Positions 35,407 to 43,295 of a DNA stretch of 64,000 bases are shown here, in pieces. Positions within the stretch are counted from its first letter, which is position 1. Every line of letters begins with the position of its first letter. The DNA lies in contig OZ245729.1 in NCBI GenBank assembly GCA_965227215.1, positions 2,790,001-2,854,000 of the forward strand, in the 5' to 3' direction. The DNA comes from Gracilimonas sp965227215 (lineage in GTDB: Bacteria; Bacteroidota; Rhodothermia; Balneolales; Balneolaceae). The translations under genes and the position numbers were made by a program. Under the pieces are notes generated by a model. It did not search any database. It saw only the letters and a list, made by a program, of their open reading frames with translations, and was not told where the DNA came from.

Positions 35407-35652
35407 TTAGTTACGAGGTTTGGCTTCATTTACCTTTACAGGGCGACCGTCAATCTCAGCACCGTCAAGTTGTTCAATAGCGGCTTCGGCTTCGGCTTTG
35501 TTATCCATTTCAACAAAACCAAATCCTTTGGAACGGCCTGAACCTCTGTCGGTAATAACTTTGGCTGAACTTACTTCTCCATAAGCTTCAAAAACTTCTC
35601 TGAGTTGGTCGCTGGAAACTCCATAACTAAGGTTTCCTATATAAATATTCAT
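35407..35652 (-). CDS. RRM-domain RNA-binding protein
   Basis: An 81-residue protein made of a single RNA recognition motif: RNP2 is IYIGNL (residues 3-8) and RNP1 is KGFGFVEM (about 42-49). Small single-RRM proteins of this kind are common in Bacteroidota and cyanobacteria, and often cold-induced or involved in mRNA handling. The gene is monocistronic, with a leader of about 150 bases before purE and a strong terminator. Confidence 0.95.
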   Translation of the reverse strand: MNIYIGNLSYGVSSDQLREVFEAYGEVSSAKVITDRGSGRSKGFGFVEMDNKAEAEAAIEQLDGAEIDGRPVKVNEAKPRN

Positions 35653-35806
35653 AGTATCAAAATGTGGTTAAAAATTATCGGATGTTAGAGAAATCAGAGC
35701 TAAAATCTGAAATGAATTCAATAGCTAAATGTCATCATAAATCCATTCCAAAAGTACGTTATTTTAAGCCTTTCGCAAAGGATTGAGAGTATTAATTTTT
35801 CCATTG

Positions 35807-36298
35807 CTACTTCAGGTTTTCAGTCTTCTTCATCGATTCTTTGGCCATTTCCTTGTGATAAGCTTCCAGCTTTCCGGTCAGGGTTTCATCACTCATTGCC
35901 AGCATGCGGGTGGCAAGGAGGCCCGCATTTTTGGCTTTTCCAATAGCTACCGTGGCAACAGGAATTCCGTTGGGCATTTGAACAATAGAATACAGACTGT
36001 CAACTCCGCTAAGAGCTGTTGTTTTGACGGGAACACCAATGACCGGTAAGGTGGTATGGCTGGCAAGCATTCCGGGAAGGTGAGCTGCGCCTCCTGCTCC
36101 GGCTATAATTACCTGAATTCCGCGCTCACGGGCTTCTTTTCCATAATCCGCCATTACATCGGGAGTTCGGTGAGCAGAAACCACTCGTTTCTCATACGGT
36201 ACCTCAAAATGATCCAGGATTTCGGTGGCTTCTTTCATGGTGGGCCAGTCGCTGTCGCTGCCCATTACTACTCCTACGATTGGGGGGGAATCACTCAT
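35807..36298 (-). CDS. purE: N5-carboxyaminoimidazole ribonucleotide mutase
   Basis: A 163-residue class I PurE with GVVMGSDSDWPTM at the N-terminus, the SAHRTPD catalytic loop (His about 43) and GAGGAAHLPGMLAS. It converts N5-CAIR, made by PurK, into CAIR in purine synthesis. In most genomes purE and purK touch; here purK is on the same strand but 2.66 kb upstream, with two plus-strand genes between. The start ATG at 36298 faces a divergent gene starting at 36375. Confidence 0.96.
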   Translation of the reverse strand: MSDSPPIVGVVMGSDSDWPTMKEATEILDHFEVPYEKRVVSAHRTPDVMADYGKEARERGIQVIIAGAGGAAHLPGMLASHTTLPVIGVPVKTTALSGVDSLYSIVQMPNGIPVATVAIGKAKNAGLLATRMLAMSDETLTGKLEAYHKEMAKESMKKTENLK

Positions 36299-36374
36299 AC
36301 TATTTAAGGGTAATTATTGTAAATTTATTAGTAAAAGATGCGCAATTAGAGTCAGCATCACAATTATAATTCAG

Positions 36375-37013
36375 GTGTCGAAAATACTATACAATTTTAT
36401 TAGATGGTCTAAACTTTTTTGGAGTGCGGTATTATTTTTCGCTTCAGGAGTTAATGTAATAGCTCAAAACCAAGAAGCAGCTTTTGAAAAAATAGGCATT
36501 CACTTTTCCTATCAATTGAACACCAATAGAAATTACTTTCATGACTATTGGAAAACTAATGGTGCTTATCATTTTGATTTCAACACCCCGTTCTATTTTG
36601 GGGAATTTTTTACAGGAATGAGATATTCACGGTTTACAGAACGAGTAGAAGATGTCCCGGGAATTGATAATTTTCAGTTTTCTGTTGGGTGGGGCTTAAA
36701 AAGTGAAGTTTTGCCTAATCTAAAGATCGGAGCCGCTGTGGGTACTATATTTTCTAGTTTTCGGTATGATATACTTACAGAGGAACAAAAAAATGCAGCT
36801 CGCAGAAGTTTTGGAAGTAAAAGCACTGAAAACGAAACAGGATTTTTAATAAGGATGGATGTTTCTTATAGTTTTTCAAAAAGTTTAGGAATACGACTGC
36901 AGGCAGACAGAAGTATTGTTTATACAAAGAATAAAATTAAGCTTAATTATATTGGTGTTGGGGTTTACAGGAACTTTGAATCACCTGGTTGGTTAATGAG
37001 GATGCTGAGATAA
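36375..37013 (+). CDS. Small secreted beta-barrel-like protein inserted between purE and purK
   Basis: A 212-residue protein that I do not recognise. Starting at GTG 36375 gives a 30-residue leader with a hydrophobic core and cleavage site VIAQ. After that come amphipathic strands (FYFGEFFTGMRYSRF, FQFSVGWGLKSEV, LGIRLQADRSI) and a C-terminal strand IGVGVYRNFE, which suggests an outer-membrane barrel of 8-10 strands. The frame is open back to 36225 but that overlaps purE and carries no signal. There is no good ribosome-binding site and no in-frame ATG in this stretch, so the start is uncertain. The sequence looks AT-richer than purE/purK. It ends just before the TonB-like gene. Confidence 0.6.
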   Translation: MSKILYNFIRWSKLFWSAVLFFASGVNVIAQNQEAAFEKIGIHFSYQLNTNRNYFHDYWKTNGAYHFDFNTPFYFGEFFTGMRYSRFTERVEDVPGIDNFQFSVGWGLKSEVLPNLKIGAAVGTIFSSFRYDILTEEQKNAARRSFGSKSTENETGFLIRMDVSYSFSKSLGIRLQADRSIVYTKNKIKLNYIGVGVYRNFESPGWLMRMLR

Positions 37014-37015
37014 AA

Positions 37016-38953
37016 ATGATGAAGCGCTTAATCTGTATTTTGGTTTTTTCCCTGCCAGCGTCAGCTTCTATAGCTCAAAAAACAGTGTGGAAATCGGATG
37101 ATATTTCGAGAATGGAAATAGAAACTTTTTATGAGTTATTTTCTTTAATTCCTGGCTGGAATAATGCTACCAATAATGATGTTGCTATTCAATATTCACG
37201 TAATGGGTTAGCCGGGCCCGGCGGAGCATGGTGGCCGATTTATATGAATGGAGTGAAATTGAACCAGCAATTATGGAATACTCAGGGATTATTTTTTGCA
37301 CCTGTAAATTTTAACCAGGTCGATTCAATTGTAGTAGTTCAGGAACCGATGGTGTATCATTCAGAATTTACTGAAAAGGGAGGAATATTTATATACACAA
37401 AATATCCGAACTTAGGGCTTAATGTACAGGCAGGCATGACTTATGGAAACCAATCTGGGGACCCAGGACCATTCGTTTTTACTGAATTGGGCTCACCTAA
37501 TGTCGAGCGAACTGGACCGGTATTAAATGCACAGCTCTCTTTTCGGAATAAGAGATTTTCATTAATGAGTGGATTTCACAGTTATTACCACCCTTCATAT
37601 AATGGTATTCTACAATATCACAGAGTTACTCCTTATTTATTTCCAACTAACGGTAAAATTCAAAAAATTGAAAGCCGATCAGCTTTCATTCAGATGGAGA
37701 TAAATAAGGGTAAAGTGAACCATCGGGTTCAAATGGCTGGATCGGCAACAAGAGATTTCTTACTCACCGACTTATATGGAGTTGAAGTACCAGTGGAGCG
37801 GGAGTGGGCTCAGCTTTCTTACCATACCGATTACAATTTACGTGATAATATTATTTTCTCTTTTAATACAGGGTACTCTCTAAACAAAGCAGAGAATTTA
37901 GAGAATAAAGACCGACTTTGGCTTGGATGGGACCAACAGGTTGTTTCAGTTGGGTCAACTCTTAAACACGATCTTCAAAATGGAAATCAGCAGTTTGGTG
38001 CTAAAACAGATGTTTATTTGCTTAAGGACAACCTTTCAGGAAATAACTTAAAGAACAATGTTAGCAGTTTATATCATAGTCTGAATGTAGAACTATCAGA
38101 AAAGATGAATCTAGGTACCAGCAGCCAGCTGGTCTACTCTGATCGTATTGCATTAAAGAATACTGCCAGTCTAATGCTAAAATTTGATGACATACATAAA
38201 ATTGAAGCTTCAGGTACATACGCACAACGGTTACCCGCTGAAGATAACAGCCTTTGGTTTTGGGTAGCAGCCAAGGGGTTTGCTACAGATACCTTATCAC
38301 AATTCGGGGTAGCAGAGCTACCCGATCTATCTATATTCTATCAGACAAAATTGGGATGGAACTCCTCTTATGAGAAATTTGATTTTGAGCTTTCGGTGAT
38401 TTGGTCTAAAAATCAAAACGAGTACGCCTGGAGATATCGTTTTGTGCCAAACGGCAACAGCATTCGAGCAGGGGACTATGAATTCATTAGTGATCTCAAA
38501 GCCTCATTTTTTGAGATACCGTTTAGTTTAGACTATCAAATAACGCCAAGATTGAAGACTGCTTTCAGTTATACCTTTACGGAAAAAATAAGTGGTAGTG
38601 ATATTTTTTTCAGTATGATACCAGTCCATGAGTCCATGTTGAATATTAATTATAAACCGACTGTTTCTTTTAAGTTATGGAGTAGAATGCGCTTTCAGTC
38701 AAAGACAGATTGGAACATGTTGGCTCCCATCAATGGGAAAGTTGTTACAGTCAGAAACAAGCATGATGAAATATATTCATCAACCCTGAATAAAAAACTG
38801 ATATGGGATGCCGGTATTAGAAAGGGTTTTTGGGATCAGAAACTAACCATCAGCTTGACGATGAAAAATTTATTGAACCAGTCTTACCGGAATCATCCAA
38901 TCAGCCATCGCAATACGTTGACCTTATTTCTGGGAGCTCATCTGGATTTGTAA
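37016..38953 (+). CDS. TonB-receptor-like outer-membrane protein, plug plus barrel
   Basis: A 645-residue protein with a signal peptide (MMKRLICILVFSLPASASIAQ split near residue 21). Residues about 30-130 look like a shortened TonB receptor plug: SRNGLAGPGG, a middle YMNGVKLNQ and VDSIVVVQEP, then GGIFIYTKYPN. The rest is a barrel of about 22 strands ending in LTLFLGAHLDL. No carboxypeptidase-regulatory domain and no clear TonB box are seen, so it may be a divergent receptor. It starts 2 bases after the previous stop and ends 8 bases before the convergent purK stop. Start choice between 37016 and 37019 is arbitrary. Confidence 0.7.
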   Translation: MMKRLICILVFSLPASASIAQKTVWKSDDISRMEIETFYELFSLIPGWNNATNNDVAIQYSRNGLAGPGGAWWPIYMNGVKLNQQLWNTQGLFFAPVNFNQVDSIVVVQEPMVYHSEFTEKGGIFIYTKYPNLGLNVQAGMTYGNQSGDPGPFVFTELGSPNVERTGPVLNAQLSFRNKRFSLMSGFHSYYHPSYNGILQYHRVTPYLFPTNGKIQKIESRSAFIQMEINKGKVNHRVQMAGSATRDFLLTDLYGVEVPVEREWAQLSYHTDYNLRDNIIFSFNTGYSLNKAENLENKDRLWLGWDQQVVSVGSTLKHDLQNGNQQFGAKTDVYLLKDNLSGNNLKNNVSSLYHSLNVELSEKMNLGTSSQLVYSDRIALKNTASLMLKFDDIHKIEASGTYAQRLPAEDNSLWFWVAAKGFATDTLSQFGVAELPDLSIFYQTKLGWNSSYEKFDFELSVIWSKNQNEYAWRYRFVPNGNSIRAGDYEFISDLKASFFEIPFSLDYQITPRLKTAFSYTFTEKISGSDIFFSMIPVHESMLNINYKPTVSFKLWSRMRFQSKTDWNMLAPINGKVVTVRNKHDEIYSSTLNKKLIWDAGIRKGFWDQKLTISLTMKNLLNQSYRNHPISHRNTLTLFLGAHLDL

Positions 38954-38961
38954 AGAGAACT

Positions 38962-40122
38962 TTAAATCTCAATCTTTCGGGTCACGGCCATCGCCTTCTT
39001 ATACGTTTCTTCCAGATTATCTCCCAGCAATGTATAATGTGCCATCTTCCGGCCAACCTTACTATCTACTTTCCCATACACGTGGAGGTGTCCGTTTTCT
39101 TCAGCCAAAGCTTCTTTAATGTGATCAGTTTCGGCAGGTCGTTTATGAGTGCCCAGCAAGTTAATCATAGCAACGGCCGGTTTATTTAAGCGGGTTGAAC
39201 CGAGAGGGAGATCAAGAACGGCCCGAACGTGATTTTCAAATTGTGAAGCTACTGTTCCCTCAATAGTATAATGCCCGGAATTATGGGGTCGTGGAGCCGA
39301 TTCATTCAGGATCAGGGAGCCTTCTTTAGTCAGGAAAAATTCGTAGGCGAAGATTCCTTTTCCATCAATAGCTTTGGTAGCTTTTACAGCCAGTTCCTGA
39401 GCCATTTCACGCACAATATTCTCAACTGGAGCCGGTGATAAAACGGCTACGCAAATATGATTTTTCTGTACGGTTTCGCAGCAGGGGTACACCACCGTGC
39501 CGGTTTCGTTTCGGGCTACCTGTACTGCGAGTTCTTTGGTGAAGTCTACGAAGGCTTCGGCGAGAATATCTTGTCCCTTGTCACCTCCCAGGTTTGAAAA
39601 GGCTTCTTTCGCCTCTTCCAAACTGTTTACGGTTTCATTTCCATAACCATCGTACCCACCTTTGGATGATTTAAGCATATACGGCCAGCCGTGATCTTCT
39701 CCAAATTGTTTCAAATCAGACTCAGTATCAACCAACTTATATGGTGTGACGGGAATGCCTGCAGCCTCAAAGGTTTGCTTCTCAATCAGCTTATTCTCAA
39801 TGAGAGCAAAGCTATCCGGAGATGGATAAATAGGAGTACCGCTTTTTTCCTGAACCTCTTTCAGAATATCAGAACTGATGAATTCATTTTCCAAAGTGAT
39901 GACATCACAGCCTTTAGCAAATTCCACCATGTCTTCAACAGATTCAAAAGATCCGGAGGTAGAGTTTGGAGTCATAAACTGAACAGGTTCATTTTCTGAC
40001 CGGTCAGAGAAAACGGCTACCTGGATACCGAACCGAAAGGCTTCAAGAGAACTCATCCGGGCCAGCTGACCGGCTCCTAAAAATCCAAGTTTGAGGTTCG
40101 CGGGTATGGAAATACGGGGCAT
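38962..40122 (-). CDS. purK: 5-(carboxyamino)imidazole ribonucleotide synthase
   Basis: A 386-residue ATP-grasp enzyme. It starts with the PurK dinucleotide-like GFLGAGQLARM motif, then shows the ATP-grasp segments YMLKSSKGGYDGYGN and FAYEFFLTKEGSLILNESAPRPHNSGHYTIE with the metal ligands. It carboxylates AIR with bicarbonate and ATP to N5-CAIR, the substrate of PurE. It ends 8 bases from the convergent barrel gene and has no visible terminator of its own. Confidence 0.96.
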   Translation of the reverse strand: MPRISIPANLKLGFLGAGQLARMSSLEAFRFGIQVAVFSDRSENEPVQFMTPNSTSGSFESVEDMVEFAKGCDVITLENEFISSDILKEVQEKSGTPIYPSPDSFALIENKLIEKQTFEAAGIPVTPYKLVDTESDLKQFGEDHGWPYMLKSSKGGYDGYGNETVNSLEEAKEAFSNLGGDKGQDILAEAFVDFTKELAVQVARNETGTVVYPCCETVQKNHICVAVLSPAPVENIVREMAQELAVKATKAIDGKGIFAYEFFLTKEGSLILNESAPRPHNSGHYTIEGTVASQFENHVRAVLDLPLGSTRLNKPAVAMINLLGTHKRPAETDHIKEALAEENGHLHVYGKVDSKVGRKMAHYTLLGDNLEETYKKAMAVTRKIEI

Positions 40123-40256
40123 ATTGAGGCTTTTTCTTTAAAGGTAAGGATGATTGAGCAGTGAATCTATTTATAGAAGTAAAGCTTTTCATAAAACCGG
40201 TATTAATACTGATTCTTAATCCTTAATTTCAGGGCTGAAATAATATCAGCTCAACA

Positions 40257-41336
40257 ATGGATATAGAAGAAAAGCTAAAGCAAATTAAATCAAGGTTTGA
40301 AGAAGTGAATGCGGCGATGAGTGACCCCGCCGTTTTTGATGACCCTGATAGATATACCGAGCTCACTAAAGAACGAAGCGACCTGGAGGAATTAGTCCGG
40401 GATTATGATACCTGGAAGGATCTCACAAACAGACAGGAGGGGAATAAAGAACTCATCGAAATGAATGAGGATGCTGAGATTACGGAGATGGCTCGTGAAG
40501 AGAATGCCGAGATTAAGAAGGAACTGGCTGAGTTGGAAGAGGCAATCAAAATGAAGCTGATTCCCAAAGACCCGGAAGATTCCAAAAATGCCATTGTTGA
40601 AGTAAGAGCAGGAACCGGAGGGGATGAAGCGGCTATTTTCGCCGGAGATTTATTTGAAATGTATCGCCGGTATGCCGACAAGCAGGGCTGGAAGATGAGT
40701 ATAATGAGCATCAATCATTCCGAGAAAGGCGGGTATAAGGAGATTGTATTTCAGCTGGAAGGCGATGAAGTATTTGGTAAGATGAAGTATGAAAGTGGGG
40801 TTCATCGTGTGCAGCGAGTCCCCGAAACCGAAAGCCAGGGTCGCGTGCATACCTCAGCTGCAACCGTGGCGGTTCTTCCGGAAGTAGAAGAAGTGGATAT
40901 CGACATAAATATGGGAGATGTTCGGGTTGATACGTTTCGTGCCAGTGGTGCGGGAGGGCAGCACGTAAACAAAACAGATTCGGCAATTCGATTGACTCAC
41001 GAACCCACCGGTATTGTGGTTGAGTGTCAGGAGGAGCGTTCTCAGCATCAGAACAAAGAAAAGGCGTTGACGATGTTGCGAGCCAAAATGTATGATATTG
41101 AGCTGGAAGAGAAGCAAAAAGAGAGAGCCGCCGAGCGAAAAAGCCAGGTTTCAACAGGCGACCGTTCTGCTAAAATTCGTACCTATAATTTTCCCCAGGG
41201 GCGATTTACAGATCACCGGATCAACCTGACATTATATGATCTGGATAACATTATGAAAGGCGGAATCGATGAGGCTATTGAAGCGCTTCGTGTACAGGAT
41301 AACCTCGAGAAGCTGAATGCACTGGCTGAAGAGTAA
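40257..41336 (+). CDS. prfA: Peptide chain release factor 1
   Basis: A 359-residue class I release factor. The GGQ motif (233-235) in RASGAGGQHVNKTDSAIR triggers peptide release. The codon-recognition domain (about 105-215) ends before VDIDINMGD. The stretch RVPETESQGRVHTSAATVAV is the RF1 type, and the length fits RF1 rather than RF2, which normally has a programmed frameshift. It recognises UAA and UAG. Single gene with a terminator. Confidence 0.96.
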   Translation: MDIEEKLKQIKSRFEEVNAAMSDPAVFDDPDRYTELTKERSDLEELVRDYDTWKDLTNRQEGNKELIEMNEDAEITEMAREENAEIKKELAELEEAIKMKLIPKDPEDSKNAIVEVRAGTGGDEAAIFAGDLFEMYRRYADKQGWKMSIMSINHSEKGGYKEIVFQLEGDEVFGKMKYESGVHRVQRVPETESQGRVHTSAATVAVLPEVEEVDIDINMGDVRVDTFRASGAGGQHVNKTDSAIRLTHEPTGIVVECQEERSQHQNKEKALTMLRAKMYDIELEEKQKERAAERKSQVSTGDRSAKIRTYNFPQGRFTDHRINLTLYDLDNIMKGGIDEAIEALRVQDNLEKLNALAEE

Positions 41337-41342
41337 TAATAG

Positions 41343-41373
41343 AAAGCCCGTATCCATTTGGATACAGGCTTTT
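41343..41373 (+). terminator. Terminator between prfA and pckA
   Basis: A 13-position stem with one mismatch (41343-41355 with 41360-41372) and a 4-base loop; T's are in the descending arm. The genes converge, so it may also serve pckA. Confidence 0.82.
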
Positions 41374-41397
41374 ACTTAAGAATCGATATGCTGAGTA

Positions 41398-43005
41398 TTA
41401 TTCAGCTTTTGGAGCAGCGGCAAGCAAATCATCACTTGCTTCATCTTCAAACTGCTCAAAATTGTGGACAAACATTTCAGCCAGCGTTTTAGCTTTCTTG
41501 TCATAGGCTTCTTTGTCTTTCCATGTATTTCGTGGAATAAGTACTTCAGAAGGCACTCCATCCACAGAGGTAGGAATCTGGAATCCGAAAACCGGATCGG
41601 CTTGGTAATCCACTTTTTCGAGGTTCCCGGCAATAGCCTCACTCAGCATTTTACGGGTGTGTGGAAGTTTCATGCGATGGCCTACTCCGTACTCGCCGCC
41701 GGTCCATCCGGTGTTAACCAACCATACATTGGCGTTGTGCTTACGGATTTTCTTGGCTAACAGCTCAGCATACACTGTGGGGTGTAATGGCATGAATGGG
41801 GCTCCGAAACATGCTGAAAACGTAGCTTGGGGCTCAGTAACTCCGCGCTCGGTACCGGCTACTTTGGCTGTATATCCACTGATAAAGTGATACATCGCCT
41901 GGTCGGGAGTAAGTTTGGAAATAGGAGGGAGCACGCCAAAAGCATCACAGGTTAAGAAAATGATGTTTTCCGGGTGTCCACCTTTGCCGGTTTCACTGGC
42001 GTTAGGAATGTAATCCAGCGGGTAAGAACAGCGGGTGTTCTGAGTCAGGCTTACATCATCAAAGTCCGGTTCGCGATTTTCGTCCAGCACCACATTTTCC
42101 AGGATGGTTCCCGGCATCTTGGTGGTGGCGTAAATCAGCGGTTCATTCTCTTTGGAAAGATTGATGGTTTTGGCATAACAACCCCCTTCGAAGTTGAAGG
42201 TACCTTCATCACTCCATCCATGCTCGTCATCGCCAATCAAAGTCTTTTCGGGGTCGGCAGACAAAGTCGTTTTTCCGGTTCCTGAAAGACCGAAGAAAAC
42301 AGCCGTTTTACCATTTTCATCATGGTTGGCAGAACAGTGCATAGCCATCACGCCTTTCTTAGGAAGCAGGTAATTCATCACTGAGAAAATACCCTTCTTC
42401 ACTTCACCTGAATAAAGTGTACCGCCAATCAGGATAATCTTCTTTTCAAAATTGCACAGTATGAATGTACTTGTGCGTGTACCGTCTTTGTCAGGATTGG
42501 CTTTCAGGTGAGGAGCGGCTAACACTGTAAATTCAGGTTTATGATTCTCCAACTCCTCGGCAGATGGCCGGATGAACATGTTGTGTGCAAAAAGCCCGTG
42601 ATAAGCAGCTTCACTTACTACTCTGACATTCAGGCGATTCTTTTCATCAGCTCCACAAAACAGATCTTTCACAAACAGGTCCTTGTCTTGCAGATAGTTA
42701 ACTACTTTTTCGTACAAGTTGTCAAAAACCTCTTCCGAAATAGGCTGGTTAACATCGCCCCAGTCAATATCATCATGAATAGATGGCTGATCAACAATAT
42801 ATTTGTCTTGGGGAGAACGACCGGTAAACTTGCCCGTTAGAACACGCAGGGCGTAGTCTTTAGTGAGTACGGCTTCGTTTCTCTGAATAGCTTGCTCATA
42901 AAGTTCAGAGGGGGTCAGGTTCCAGAAAATATTTTCATTGTCACCCAAACCAATATAATCCAGGCTTTTTATAGAATTTGGCTGGGTCATTGTATCTACA
43001 CTCAT
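41398..43005 (-). CDS. pckA: Phosphoenolpyruvate carboxykinase (ATP)
   Basis: A 535-residue ATP-type PEPCK with TGRSPQDKYIV near the N-terminus, FFGLSGTGKTTLSADP (kinase-1a/Walker A, about 240-255), IGDDEHGW (kinase-2) and NVWLVNTGWTGGEYGVGHR. It makes PEP from oxaloacetate for gluconeogenesis. The C-terminus carries a short acidic extension. A LacI-type palindrome 113 bases upstream of the start suggests carbon-source control. It is convergent with prfA. Confidence 0.97.
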   Translation of the reverse strand: MSVDTMTQPNSIKSLDYIGLGDNENIFWNLTPSELYEQAIQRNEAVLTKDYALRVLTGKFTGRSPQDKYIVDQPSIHDDIDWGDVNQPISEEVFDNLYEKVVNYLQDKDLFVKDLFCGADEKNRLNVRVVSEAAYHGLFAHNMFIRPSAEELENHKPEFTVLAAPHLKANPDKDGTRTSTFILCNFEKKIILIGGTLYSGEVKKGIFSVMNYLLPKKGVMAMHCSANHDENGKTAVFFGLSGTGKTTLSADPEKTLIGDDEHGWSDEGTFNFEGGCYAKTINLSKENEPLIYATTKMPGTILENVVLDENREPDFDDVSLTQNTRCSYPLDYIPNASETGKGGHPENIIFLTCDAFGVLPPISKLTPDQAMYHFISGYTAKVAGTERGVTEPQATFSACFGAPFMPLHPTVYAELLAKKIRKHNANVWLVNTGWTGGEYGVGHRMKLPHTRKMLSEAIAGNLEKVDYQADPVFGFQIPTSVDGVPSEVLIPRNTWKDKEAYDKKAKTLAEMFVHNFEQFEDEASDDLLAAAPKAE

Positions 43006-43117
43006 GTTGGCTTTTTGTGGTTCAATTTTGTTAAGTCTTAAAGGTAAGGATATGTGCTTTTAATATTAACCTTTTTGTCTGGTAAAAATAAATTACGAAA
43101 AGATTAATGAGATACAC

Positions 43118-43131
43118 TGGAAGCGCTTTTC
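43118..43131. promoter_or_regulatory. LacI/CcpA-type operator-like palindrome upstream of pckA
   Basis: TGGAAGCGCTTTTC shares an 11-base core with the site upstream of the TonB receptor gene. It lies in the 290-base gap before pckA, 113 bases from its ATG. The central AAGCGCTT is a perfect palindrome. The same 8-mer also occurs inside several genes, so only the longer core and the intergenic position give weight. Confidence 0.42.
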
Positions 43132-43295
43132 TAAGTTATGTAAGGATGTTTTATTACTTAAATAACAATGATATCATTGCTTGAAACTTGAATTAGTTAG
43201 GTAAGATCGAGAAAATGTTCAAGAAAATTTCCTTTGAAAAGGGCATTGCCTGTGTAAATTAGTAAGCGGATGATTATATAATTTGTTTTTAAAGG

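Noticed and set aside
36225..36374. N-terminal extension of the small barrel gene
   Set aside because: It overlaps purE antisense, contains no signal and would put the real signal peptide in the middle of the protein.
40711..41154. Minus-strand frame of 147 codons inside prfA
   Set aside because: Fully inside a strongly conserved gene on the other strand; no motif or start signal.
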